From NCBI GenBank assembly GCA_964547975.1, contig CAZJRM010000021.1, positions 1-37,196 on the forward strand: a DNA stretch of 37,196 nucleotides, read 5' to 3'. The translations under genes were made by a program, and so were the position numbers. The stretch comes from CAYJPV01 sp964547975. GTDB taxonomy: Bacteria > Acidobacteriota > Vicinamibacteria > Vicinamibacterales > JAKQTR01. Within the stretch, counting starts at the first letter, position 1. Each line of letters begins with the position of its first letter. Below are positions 25,569 through 34,377 of this stretch, piece after piece. Under the pieces are notes generated by a model. The model made no database searches and was not told where the DNA came from. It worked only from the letters and a program-made list of their open reading frames with translations.

Positions 25569-27755
25569 CTACTGCCCCGCCGCGCGCTTCGGCGGATTCA
25601 GCACGAGATTCTCGATGAAGAACTCCATGGCCCGCCCCTGGTTCACGCTGGTGTGGCCCAGATCCGGTCCCACCTGCACCTCGAAGCTCTTCCCGGCGCG
25701 CTGCAGCGCCTGGATGAGCTGCATGGCGTTCGTCGGGTGCACGTTGTTGTCGGCCGTGCCGTAGTAGATGAGCAATCGCCCGTCGAGCTTGTCGGCGTAC
25801 TTCATCGCGCTGCCGAGGTCATACCCGTCCTTGTTCTCCTGCGGAATCCACATGTAGCGCTCGGTGTAGATCGAGTCGTAGTGGATCCACGCGGTGACAG
25901 CCGACGACGCCACCGCGACGCGGAAGGCCTCGGGATGCCGCAACACGCACATCACCGACGAGTACCCGCCGTAGGACGTGCCGGTCACGCCGACGCGGTC
26001 ACGGTCGAAGTACGGCCGGCTCCACAGGGACTTGATCCCCTCCGCCATGTCGTCCATTTCCGTCTGCCCGAGTTTCTGGTAGATCGCGTCGAGCGTGCGT
26101 TTGCCCATGCCGGGAGCGGCACGGGTATCGAGATTGACGACGAGGAAACCGTACTCGGTCATCGGGTTGGGCGGCACGAAGGTCTCGCGCGCGGTGTTGC
26201 CGGCCGAAGCGGGACCGCCGTAGACCGTCATGATCGTCGGATAGGATTTCGACGGATCGAAGTTCGACGGAAAACTGATCAGCCCCCGCAACGGGGTCTT
26301 GCCGTCGGCGGCGGTGAAGGTGAACATCTCGGCCTTCTTCAGCCCGAGCTGTTCGAACTTCGACAGGTCGCTGGCGGCAATCTCGGCCACGGGCTTCCCG
26401 GCTATCGCGTCGATCACCCGCGTCGCCGGCGGCTGGTTATGTGTCTGGTAGACGTCGACGGCGAGCTTGTTGTCGGGGGAGATGCCGCACGCACCGGGAC
26501 CGCCGGGGCCGCCCATCGGCCCGCCCGGCCGGCCGCCGGTCATACAGCTGCCGACCGAGTGGTTGAACGCCGGGTCCGTCAGCCGCACGTCCGTCTTCCC
26601 GTCGAGCGAGACGCGGTGCAACTGCAGCTTCAGATAGTTGTCGCCGTCGCGCGCCATCAGGAACACGACCTTCGCGTCCTCGTCGATCTTGATCAGGCCG
26701 GCCGCCTCGAACGTCGTGTACTTCGTCAGCGGCGCGATCAGCGTGCCGCTCAGGTCGTAGAGGTAGTAGTTCCGCCAGCCATTGCGCTCGGACGCCCAGA
26801 TGAAACGACGGCCGTCTTTCAGGAACACCTGCGTGGGCTCGGTCTCGACCCACCCGGTCGGCCACTCTTCGCGAAGGATGACGCGGCACGCGCCCGTGCC
26901 CGGGTCCGCCGCCACGAGTTCCATGATGTTCTGACGGCGATTCGTGCGGGTGAACAGCAGCTCGCGGCCGTCCTTCGACCACGCGACCCGATACACGTAG
27001 TGGCCGACCACGTCGTTGTCGAAGGGGCGCCCTCCGCGGACGTCGACCTTCACGCTCGTCCGCGTCGCCGTGTCGTAGACGAACAGGTCCACCACGGGAT
27101 TGGGGGACCCCGCCTTGGGATACGCCTCGGTGTCAACCGAGCTGTACAGCTTGGTCTGGTCCATCTGCAGGAAGTAGTCGGGCACCGGCTTCTCGTCGAA
27201 CCGGTAGTAGGCCAGCTTGCGGCTGTCCGGCGACCACCACATGGCCGTGGTCTGCGACAGCTCTTCACCGTACACCCAGCTGGCCGTCCCGTACTTGATG
27301 CGGTCCTTCTCGGATCCATCGGTGGTGATCGCGACCTCGTTCCCGCCGGCGGGGTCGCTCACGAAGAGGTTCCGATCCCGATAGAACGCTTTGAGCGTCT
27401 TGTCGGGCGACTCCGCCGACGCGGCCTGCCGCCCGCGCGCGACCCCGCCGCGCCCGGCGAATCCGCCTGGGGTCACCGCGGGCGCCGGCCCGACTTCGAC
27501 GCTGGTCTTCGCCGCGACATCAAAGCGGTAGAGTTTGCCGTCTCGCGTGTATTCGAACGACCTGCTGTCGTCCTTCCACGCGGCCGACACGGCTCCCGTC
27601 TTCACCGCGCCCTGGAACTCGCGAGCCATTCGCTGGTTCTGCTCGTAGCCGGGCATCGTCTTGAGACGGTCCTGGGCTGCCGCTTCCGCGCCCGCCACCA
27701 GGCTCACCACCGCCCCCAGCACCGCCCACCGCATCGTTCGAGTGATCGACATCAT
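25569..27755 (-). CDS. Dipeptidyl peptidase IV-type S9 peptidase, exported
   Basis: A 728-residue serine peptidase that releases N-terminal X-Pro/X-Ala dipeptides. Signal peptide about 1-27 (AEAAAQ). A beta-propeller covers about 50-490 and includes WVYGEEL, the variant of the WVYEEE motif whose Glu pair anchors the substrate amino terminus. The C-terminal alpha/beta hydrolase holds GTSYGGY with nucleophile Ser594, GTADNNVHP with Asp (about 668) and LGHTSVN with His (about 699). A Gly/Pro-rich insertion flanked by Cys (MTGGRPGGPMGGPGGPGAC, about 400-420) interrupts the propeller. Two adjacent ATGs (27755, 27752); the long in-frame extension upstream is antisense to the UvrA-like gene and is not coding. 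Periplasmic or surface peptide degradation is likely. Confidence 0.94.
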   Translation of the reverse strand: MMSITRTMRWAVLGAVVSLVAGAEAAAQDRLKTMPGYEQNQRMAREFQGAVKTGAVSAAWKDDSRSFEYTRDGKLYRFDVAAKTSVEVGPAPAVTPGGFAGRGGVARGRQAASAESPDKTLKAFYRDRNLFVSDPAGGNEVAITTDGSEKDRIKYGTASWVYGEELSQTTAMWWSPDSRKLAYYRFDEKPVPDYFLQMDQTKLYSSVDTEAYPKAGSPNPVVDLFVYDTATRTSVKVDVRGGRPFDNDVVGHYVYRVAWSKDGRELLFTRTNRRQNIMELVAADPGTGACRVILREEWPTGWVETEPTQVFLKDGRRFIWASERNGWRNYYLYDLSGTLIAPLTKYTTFEAAGLIKIDEDAKVVFLMARDGDNYLKLQLHRVSLDGKTDVRLTDPAFNHSVGSCMTGGRPGGPMGGPGGPGACGISPDNKLAVDVYQTHNQPPATRVIDAIAGKPVAEIAASDLSKFEQLGLKKAEMFTFTAADGKTPLRGLISFPSNFDPSKSYPTIMTVYGGPASAGNTARETFVPPNPMTEYGFLVVNLDTRAAPGMGKRTLDAIYQKLGQTEMDDMAEGIKSLWSRPYFDRDRVGVTGTSYGGYSSVMCVLRHPEAFRVAVASSAVTAWIHYDSIYTERYMWIPQENKDGYDLGSAMKYADKLDGRLLIYYGTADNNVHPTNAMQLIQALQRAGKSFEVQVGPDLGHTSVNQGRAMEFFIENLVLNPPKRAAGQ

Positions 27756-27884
27756 GAGTCCACGCTCCCGTGCGGAGCCGACCGCGCCGGCCGGCCATCC
27801 GTTGAGCACCTGTTGTACCACGAACCCGCCCACCCCAGCGTCAGACCAGTCCCGGCGGCCCCGACCGTCGGGTAAGCTGGGCCC
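27756..27884. other. Divergent intergenic region between DPP IV and UvrA-like genes
   Basis: 129 bases holding promoters for both directions. On the minus strand a TACAAC -10-like hexamer lies about 60 bases before the DPP IV start. On the plus strand TAAGCT (27873-27878) ends 6 bases before the UvrA-like ATG with no ribosome site between. No dyad or repeat of note is visible. Confidence 0.35.
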
Positions 27885-30143
27885 ATGCCCGAGGCCATCC
27901 GGATCGTCAACGCCCGCGTCCACAATCTCAAGAACGTCTCGCTCGACATCCCCCGCGACCGCATCGTCGTGTTCACGGGCGTGTCCGGCTCCGGCAAGTC
28001 GTCCCTGGTGTTCGACACGCTGCACACCGAGGCGCAGCGGCAGCTGATCGAGACGTTCAGCTCCTTTGCCCGGCGGCGCCTCCCGAAGCTGTCTCGGCCG
28101 GACGTGGACGCCATCCACCATCTCTCGACGTCCATCGTGATCGACCAGAAGCCGATGGGGCGCACCCTCCGGTCGACCGTCGGCACCGCCACCGAGGTCT
28201 ACACCTACATGCGGATGTTGTACTCGCGGTGCGGCGACACGCCCGGCCTGGCCTCGTTCCACTTCTCGTTCAACCACCCCGAAGGCATGTGCCAGGCCTG
28301 CCGGGGCCTCGGGCATCGTATCGTCGCGGACACGACCCTGCTGCTGGACCGTTCGAAGACCCTGCGCGAAGGCGCCATCACGCATCCCGACTACAAGGTG
28401 GGCGGCTGGAACTGGCGGGAGCTGGTCGGGGTCGACCTCTTCCCCAACGACGTGCCCGTCGGCGAATTCCCGCCAGACCAGATTGAACGACTGCTTCACG
28501 CCGACGCCATTCCAATCGTCAAGCCACACGGTGCCGGCACGTACGCCAAGACGTGGACCGGCGTCGCGCGGCGCATCGAAAAGGGGTACGTCGCCAACGC
28601 CGACGACGAACTGAGCGGAACCCGCCGCGACGCGTACCAGCGATACCTGTCGACCGGCCCCTGCACCGAGTGCGGAGGCCATCGGCTCAACGAACGCGCG
28701 CGTGCGGCCAGGGTCGCCGGCGTCGGGATCGCCGACACCGTCGGCTGGGAGCTGCGGGATCTCGATCGGTGGCTCGCCGGCGTCCCCGGCGACGTCGCCG
28801 CGCCGCTCGTCAGGAAGATGCGCGGCATCCTCGGGCACCTCATCGGCATCGGAGTGGGCTACCTGTCGCTCGCCCGCTCGGTCGCCACGTTGTCGGGCGG
28901 CGAGAGTCAGCGCGTGAAGATGGCTCGCCAGCTCGACTGCGATCTGACGGGCCTCATCTACGTCCTCGACGAGCCGTCGATCGGGCTGCACGCCCGTGAC
29001 CTCGCCCCCCTGCTCGACATGCTGCGGCGCCTCCGAGACGCGGGGAACTCGGTACTCGTCGTCGAGCACGATCCCGAGGTGATCCGCGCAGGCGACTTCG
29101 TCGTCGACATCGGTCCAGGCGCCGGGCTGGCAGGCGGCCATGTCTGCTTCGCGGGATCGCAGGAGGACTTCAGGCACTCCGAGGCGAAGACCGCGGTGAT
29201 GATGCGTGCGGCGGCCTCGGCATCGAGACCCGCCAGACGCGCCTGGAGCCGGGCCTGGCCCATCCGCGACGCCCGCGCGCGGAACCTCCAGGCCCTCGAC
29301 GTCGACATCCCGCAACAGGTGTTCGTCTGCATCACGGGCGTCGCCGGCAGCGGCAAGAGCACGCTGGTCCACGAGGTCTTCCTGGGTCAGTGCCCCGGGG
29401 CCGTGGTGGTGGACCAGTCACCGGTCGGCCGCAGCAGCCGAGCGAACCCGGCGACCTATCTCGGCGTCTTCGACGACATCCGCCGCCTCTTCTCCCGCGA
29501 AACCGGCGCGCCCGCGTCGCTGTTCAGCTTCAACTCCGACGGCGCGTGCCCGACGTGCAGGGGCCAGGGCAGCATCGCCGTCGAGATGAACTTCCTCGAC
29601 GATGTCCGTATCGAATGCGGTGACTGCAGGGGCCAGCGGTTCCGGGACGACGTGCTCGCCCTGCGGTGGAAGGGACTCAACATCCACGACGTCCTGTGCC
29701 TCACGGCAGAGGACGCAGCCGGACGATTCCGGACCGGGCGTCTCCGCGGCCCGCTGGCGGTGCTCTGCGACGTCGGACTCGGCTACCTCACCCTCGGGCA
29801 GCCGCTCTCGACGCTCTCCGGTGGCGAGAGCCAGCGTCTCAAGCTTGCCCTCGAACTCGGCAAGACCGGCCGGACCTACGTGCTCGACGAGCCGACCACG
29901 GGACTCCACCTGGCGGACACCGACCGGCTCATGGCGATCGTCGACCGACTGGTGGACGCGGGCAACTCGGTCGTGGTCATCGAACACAACCTCGACGTGA
30001 TCGGCCGCGCCGACTGGGTGATCGACCTGGGTCCCGAAGGGGGCAGCCGGGGCGGACGGCTCATGGCCGCAGGCACACCGGAACAGGTGGCGGCGTCCGG
30101 CCGGGGGCACACGGCGCAGTACCTGGCCGCCCGCTTCGCGTAG
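27885..30143 (+). CDS. Short UvrA-like ABC ATPase lacking the UvrB-binding domain (UvrA2/DrrC type)
   Basis: A 752-residue tandem ABC ATPase of the UvrA class. First half: Walker A GVSGSGKSS (32-40), IDQKPMGRTLRSTVGT, signature TLSGGESQRVKMARQL and Walker B YVLDEPSIGLH. Second half: GVAGSGKSTL, DQSPVGRSSRANPATY, STLSGGESQRLKLALELG and YVLDEPTTGLH. CxxC pairs CQAC, CTEC, CPTC and CGDC are the zinc-module remnants. Housekeeping UvrA has about 940 residues; here RMLYSRCGD (109-117) runs almost directly into FSFNHPEGMCQAC, so the UvrB-binding domain is missing, as in UvrA2 and DrrC proteins linked to tolerance of DNA-binding drugs. It is monocistronic and convergent with the glycosidase fusion. 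Confidence 0.93.
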   Translation: MPEAIRIVNARVHNLKNVSLDIPRDRIVVFTGVSGSGKSSLVFDTLHTEAQRQLIETFSSFARRRLPKLSRPDVDAIHHLSTSIVIDQKPMGRTLRSTVGTATEVYTYMRMLYSRCGDTPGLASFHFSFNHPEGMCQACRGLGHRIVADTTLLLDRSKTLREGAITHPDYKVGGWNWRELVGVDLFPNDVPVGEFPPDQIERLLHADAIPIVKPHGAGTYAKTWTGVARRIEKGYVANADDELSGTRRDAYQRYLSTGPCTECGGHRLNERARAARVAGVGIADTVGWELRDLDRWLAGVPGDVAAPLVRKMRGILGHLIGIGVGYLSLARSVATLSGGESQRVKMARQLDCDLTGLIYVLDEPSIGLHARDLAPLLDMLRRLRDAGNSVLVVEHDPEVIRAGDFVVDIGPGAGLAGGHVCFAGSQEDFRHSEAKTAVMMRAAASASRPARRAWSRAWPIRDARARNLQALDVDIPQQVFVCITGVAGSGKSTLVHEVFLGQCPGAVVVDQSPVGRSSRANPATYLGVFDDIRRLFSRETGAPASLFSFNSDGACPTCRGQGSIAVEMNFLDDVRIECGDCRGQRFRDDVLALRWKGLNIHDVLCLTAEDAAGRFRTGRLRGPLAVLCDVGLGYLTLGQPLSTLSGGESQRLKLALELGKTGRTYVLDEPTTGLHLADTDRLMAIVDRLVDAGNSVVVIEHNLDVIGRADWVIDLGPEGGSRGGRLMAAGTPEQVAASGRGHTAQYLAARFA

Positions 30144-30159
30144 TCCCCGGCGACGGGCA

Positions 30160-33100
30160 TCAGCGCGCGGGCCGGAACAGCGCAGGCACGCCTGCGCGTA
30201 CCCGCAGTTCGGTCACAGCGTCGCGGTAGCGAATCCGTACGGTCCCCGCCCGGTCGGCGCGAAGGGTCGCCTCCACGAGGGCTCCGTCCTTCCACGACAG
30301 GTCGACCGTGAATCCGCCGCGCGCACGCAGGCCGCGGACGCGGCCCGCCGGCCACGCCGACGGCAGCGCCGGCAGCAGGTGCAGTTCGCCGCGGTGGCTC
30401 TGCAGCCACATCTCCGTGATACCCGCCGTGCCGCCGAAGTTGCCGTCGATCTGGAACGGCGGGTGCGCGTCGAACAGGTTCGGATAGGTGCCTCCGCCGC
30501 GGTACTGAGTGTCGCCGGTCGGCCCGACATACTGGAGGTGCGTGCGCAGCATCCGGTACGCGTGGTCGCCGTCGAGCAGGCGTGCCCACAGGGCAATCTT
30601 CCACGCCTTGCTCCAGCCGGTGCCGCCGTCGCCCCGGAGTTCCAGCGAACGCCGCGCGGCCGCCGCGAGTTCCGGGGTATCGAACGGCGTGATCTGGTTG
30701 TCGGGATAGAGGCCGATGAGGTGCGACACGTGGCGGTGCTGCGGGTCCTGGTCCTCCCAGTCGAGGTACCACTCCTGCAGGTGCCCCTTGCGCCCGACTT
30801 TGTAGGGCGGGAGGCGGTCCAATGCGGCTTTGACCTTCCGTCGGAATGCCGCGTCGACGCCAAGCGCCTCCGCCGCGCGAATCACGTTCAGGAACGCGCC
30901 GCGGACCAGGGCGAGGTCGGCGGTCGTCATCACCGACACCTCTCCGACGTACCCGTCTGGCGTCTTGTACTGGTTCTCCGGGGACGTCGACGGAGCGGTC
31001 ACGAGGAACCCGTCAGGACCGTCGACCAGCCAGTCGAGCGCGAACTCGGCGGCGCCCTTCATCAGCGGGTAGCCGGAGGTTCGCAGCCACGCCGTGTCTC
31101 CGCCGAACTGGTAGTGGTCCCACAGGTGGAGGCTGAACCACAGGCCGGCCATGGGCCAGTTCGCCCAGACGGGGCTGCCCTGGCCGAAGTGGCCAACGGG
31201 ATTGCTGAGCGCCCACAGGTCGCTGTTATGGTGTGCGCACCAGCCGCCGCAGCCGTAGAAATGGCGGGCGGTCGCCGCGCCGGTCTGCGCGAGATCCCCG
31301 ATGAACCGCAGCAACGGCTCGTGGCTGTCGGCGAGGTTCGTGCTCTCGGCCGGCCAGTAATTCATCTCGGTGTTGATGTTGATCGTGTAGTTGCTGCTCC
31401 ACGGCGGGCGGATGTGCGGGTTCCAGATGCCCTGGAGATTGGCCGGCGGCCCGCCCGGACGCGACGCACTCATCAGGAGGTAGCGGCCGAACTGATAGTA
31501 GAGGGCCTCGAGGCCCGGGTCGGCCGCCCCCGTCGCATACTCCCGCAGGCGGCGGTCCGTCGGCAGCACCTCGCGCCCGGGCACTGCGCCGAGGTCGAGC
31601 GCGACACGCCCGAACACGCGTTCGACGTCGCGCACGTGGGTCGCCCGCAACGACTCGAATGTCGCGCTCCGGAGGCCGTCGAGACGAGCGAGCGTCGCCG
31701 GCACCGGGTCGGGCCCCGTGCCCGGCTCGCGGTCGAATGTGGTGAAGCTGGTGTCGACGGCGACCAGCACGAGAGCCTCACGCGCGCCCGTCACGGTCAC
31801 CCGGTCGGCCTGTCGCGTGACCGTCCCGTCGGTCGACCACACACGGGCCCTGGCCGCGAACCGCATACCCTTGCCGTCGGGCGCAGCGTCATACACGACG
31901 GGATTGGCGATTTCCCCCCGGTAGTTGGGCTCCGCGTGCACGGGAGCCCGCCCGGACATCACGAGGTCGCCTCGCGCGTCGACACCGACCGTGTGTCGCA
32001 GTTGACTGTCCGCGCGCACCGAAAACGCGAGCGCGCCGTCGCGCGACGCGGTCAGCCGCATGACCAGGACGCGGTCGGGATACGACACGAAGTACTGGCG
32101 TGTGAACTCGGCCGGCCCGGCCCCAAACGCCGTCGTCGCCGTCGCCGTCTCGAGCCGCAGTTCACGCCGGAACCCGGTGACCGGATCGGCCGGCAGCACG
32201 GCGTCGAGGAACAGATCGCCGAGCGGCGCGTAGGATTCCGAGAACCGCCCCTGCAGCTTTCGCGTGAGTTGATCGGCCGTCTTGTAGTCACCCTTGAAGA
32301 GCGCCTCGCGCACCTTGGGCAGGACGGTCACCGCCTCGGGGTTGGGCGTCCGATCGACGGGGCCGCCGGCCCACAGCGTGGAGTCGTTGAGCATCACCCG
32401 CTCGGTCGCGGCGGCGCCGTACACCATGGCCCCGAGCCGGCCGTTCCCGAGCGGCAACGCCTCTTCGAATGCACCGGCGGGCGCGTCGTAGCGAAGCAGG
32501 AGCGGCCGGATCTCCGGCGCGGCCGCGCCGAGCACCCACGCCTGTCCCGGGCCGACGCGCAACTCCGACGGGGTGGTCCCTCCCAGCACGATATTGCGCC
32601 CCAGCACGTCGTCATCGACACGATTGCCGTCGACCCGGACGTTGCGGCACACCTCGAACGTGAGCGTGGCGCGCCGCGGGTGGGCCGGCGTGTACCCTCG
32701 GCCACGCGACACGCGGTTGCCCGAGAACACGAGACCGTCGACCGACTTCGCGTACAACACCGGGTAGTCGGAGGCCCAGAACGTGTTGTCCTCGATACGG
32801 ATGTTCCGGTGGAACGGAAACGCCGGATCGGGGGCCGGAATCTCCGGCAGGATGCTGATGATGCCTTCACCGAACTGATACGGTGAACCCAGGCATTCTT
32901 CGCCGAACACGTTGCCGCGAATCGTGACGTCGCGGACGGCCCCCGATTCGTACCAGTAATTCGCATCGCCGGCGATGAGGATGGCCGACCCGCTGGATCG
33001 GAACCGGTTGCCTTCGATGCGCACCCGTCCGGGCGTCGACACGAGCAGGCCACGCGCGCGATTCGACTCGAAGGTGTTGTCGCGAATCGTGACGTCCGGC

Positions 33101-34377
33101 GACCACGTCAGGTTCTCGAGCGCGGCCCCTGGGGTCGCTTCCGGCGGCACTGGCTGCGCCAGCTGTACTTCGAACGTGTCACGGTCGATCGCCCGATAAC
33201 CCGCGATCGCCCCTTCGCCGACGGTCCGCATCGATCGGTTCTCGACGAAACCCACCCGGTCGCCCAGCCGTCCCCAGACCATCCCGGTGGACTGCTCGTG
33301 CATGAACCGGCAGACAAGGCGGTCGGACGCCGGTCGCGCCGTGATGCGGACACTCGTCCCATGAACGTTGACCGGGTCGTCCATCAGGCCGTGGAATCGC
33401 GAACGTTCGATCAGCACGTGTCCGCGTCCGTTCGATACCTGCACGCCATCGTCGTGCCCCGAGACGATGGCCCGCGACGGCGGCGGCACCGCCTGGAACT
33501 CGCGGACGGTGAGGTTCTCCGTGAACTGCGCGAGCAAGCCCAGGCCAGCCGCGTGGTGCAGCCTCACCCGTTCCACCGTGACATCACGACTGTCGACGAT
33601 GAACAATCCCGCGTGGTCGCGGTCGCTGTGGCGAAGCACGAGGATGTTGCCGACGGCGGGAAACCGGCCGAACCGTTTGTGCAGCCGCACCAGGCCCGGG
33701 GAGACCGCCTCAGCGCGGTGGTTCCGCCAGTCGGGGCCGAGACACCCGGCGTCACCGGTGCCGGGCACGACGCTGCGCGTCCGGGCGTCGAACTCCATCG
33801 TGGCCCGCCACGGACTCTTCCAGCCTTCGCCGACGAAGACGAGCCGTCCGTCTTCGATGACGTACGGAAACTGCCGGTGGTCGATCTGCAGGTCGACCGA
33901 CGCGTCGGTCGCGGCGGCCACGGTCGCCTCGGCGGTCAGCGGGATGTCCCAATCGATCGACAGGTCGCGTATCGTCACGCCGGACGAGCGGTCGACGGTG
34001 AGCGGCTGGATCCGGTCGTGGAACACGAAGGTCGACCCGCCGCCGTCGATCGTCAGCCCGCGGGCTCCCTCGATCAGGATGGCCAGCCGTTTCGGATTGT
34101 TCGCCGTCGTGTTCGATTCGAAGTACTCGCGTTCGGTGGCGTGCTGGGGCCAGAAATCGTAGCGGCCTTTCGGGAAGACGACGACCGAGGCGCCTCGATC
34201 GCGCGCCGCCGCGAGGGCGTTGCGGACCGCGGTCACCGCATTGGCGCGGCTGTCCGGCACGGCGCCGAAGTCGGTGACGAGTATCCGCCCCTGCCCGGCC
34301 TGCCACGCCCGGGGCCCGGCGTCGGCGAGGAGGAAGGCGGCCATCAGTCCCACGGCAGCTCTCACGCGACCAGTCAT
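30160..34377 (-). CDS. Exported bifunctional glycosidase: GH110 alpha-galactosidase fused to GH95
   Basis: A single open frame of 1405 residues. Signal peptide about 1-26. Residues about 30-615 are a right-handed beta-helix of GH110 type (exo alpha-1,3-galactosidase): VTDFGAV (34-40), RYDFWPQHA, TFVFHDRI, LSIDWDIP, then GHDDGVQVSNGRG (308-319) and HGLMDDPVNVHGT (329-341). Asp310, Asp333 and Asp334 have the spacing of the catalytic Asp321/344/345 I recall for PdGH110B. Residues about 627-1405 are GH95: LPLGNGRLGAM, LNDSTLWAGGP, NLQGIWN, TININTEMNYW with Asn1000/Asn1002, STSPENQY with Glu1134 and QIDGNFGG with Asp1311, the counterparts of AfcA Asn421/Asn423/Glu566/Asp766. The His of fucosidases before the Asn pair is Thr998. 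The start overlaps the pdxB stop (ATGA). Confidence 0.93.
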   Translation of the reverse strand: MTGRVRAAVGLMAAFLLADAGPRAWQAGQGRILVTDFGAVPDSRANAVTAVRNALAAARDRGASVVVFPKGRYDFWPQHATEREYFESNTTANNPKRLAILIEGARGLTIDGGGSTFVFHDRIQPLTVDRSSGVTIRDLSIDWDIPLTAEATVAAATDASVDLQIDHRQFPYVIEDGRLVFVGEGWKSPWRATMEFDARTRSVVPGTGDAGCLGPDWRNHRAEAVSPGLVRLHKRFGRFPAVGNILVLRHSDRDHAGLFIVDSRDVTVERVRLHHAAGLGLLAQFTENLTVREFQAVPPPSRAIVSGHDDGVQVSNGRGHVLIERSRFHGLMDDPVNVHGTSVRITARPASDRLVCRFMHEQSTGMVWGRLGDRVGFVENRSMRTVGEGAIAGYRAIDRDTFEVQLAQPVPPEATPGAALENLTWSPDVTIRDNTFESNRARGLLVSTPGRVRIEGNRFRSSGSAILIAGDANYWYESGAVRDVTIRGNVFGEECLGSPYQFGEGIISILPEIPAPDPAFPFHRNIRIEDNTFWASDYPVLYAKSVDGLVFSGNRVSRGRGYTPAHPRRATLTFEVCRNVRVDGNRVDDDVLGRNIVLGGTTPSELRVGPGQAWVLGAAAPEIRPLLLRYDAPAGAFEEALPLGNGRLGAMVYGAAATERVMLNDSTLWAGGPVDRTPNPEAVTVLPKVREALFKGDYKTADQLTRKLQGRFSESYAPLGDLFLDAVLPADPVTGFRRELRLETATATTAFGAGPAEFTRQYFVSYPDRVLVMRLTASRDGALAFSVRADSQLRHTVGVDARGDLVMSGRAPVHAEPNYRGEIANPVVYDAAPDGKGMRFAARARVWSTDGTVTRQADRVTVTGAREALVLVAVDTSFTTFDREPGTGPDPVPATLARLDGLRSATFESLRATHVRDVERVFGRVALDLGAVPGREVLPTDRRLREYATGAADPGLEALYYQFGRYLLMSASRPGGPPANLQGIWNPHIRPPWSSNYTININTEMNYWPAESTNLADSHEPLLRFIGDLAQTGAATARHFYGCGGWCAHHNSDLWALSNPVGHFGQGSPVWANWPMAGLWFSLHLWDHYQFGGDTAWLRTSGYPLMKGAAEFALDWLVDGPDGFLVTAPSTSPENQYKTPDGYVGEVSVMTTADLALVRGAFLNVIRAAEALGVDAAFRRKVKAALDRLPPYKVGRKGHLQEWYLDWEDQDPQHRHVSHLIGLYPDNQITPFDTPELAAAARRSLELRGDGGTGWSKAWKIALWARLLDGDHAYRMLRTHLQYVGPTGDTQYRGGGTYPNLFDAHPPFQIDGNFGGTAGITEMWLQSHRGELHLLPALPSAWPAGRVRGLRARGGFTVDLSWKDGALVEATLRADRAGTVRIRYRDAVTELRVRAGVPALFRPAR

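Noticed and set aside
27756..29372. In-frame 5' extension of the DPP IV gene to 29372
   Set aside because: The extension is antisense to the UvrA-like gene and lacks any domain. The signal peptide begins at 27755 with a ribosome site upstream.
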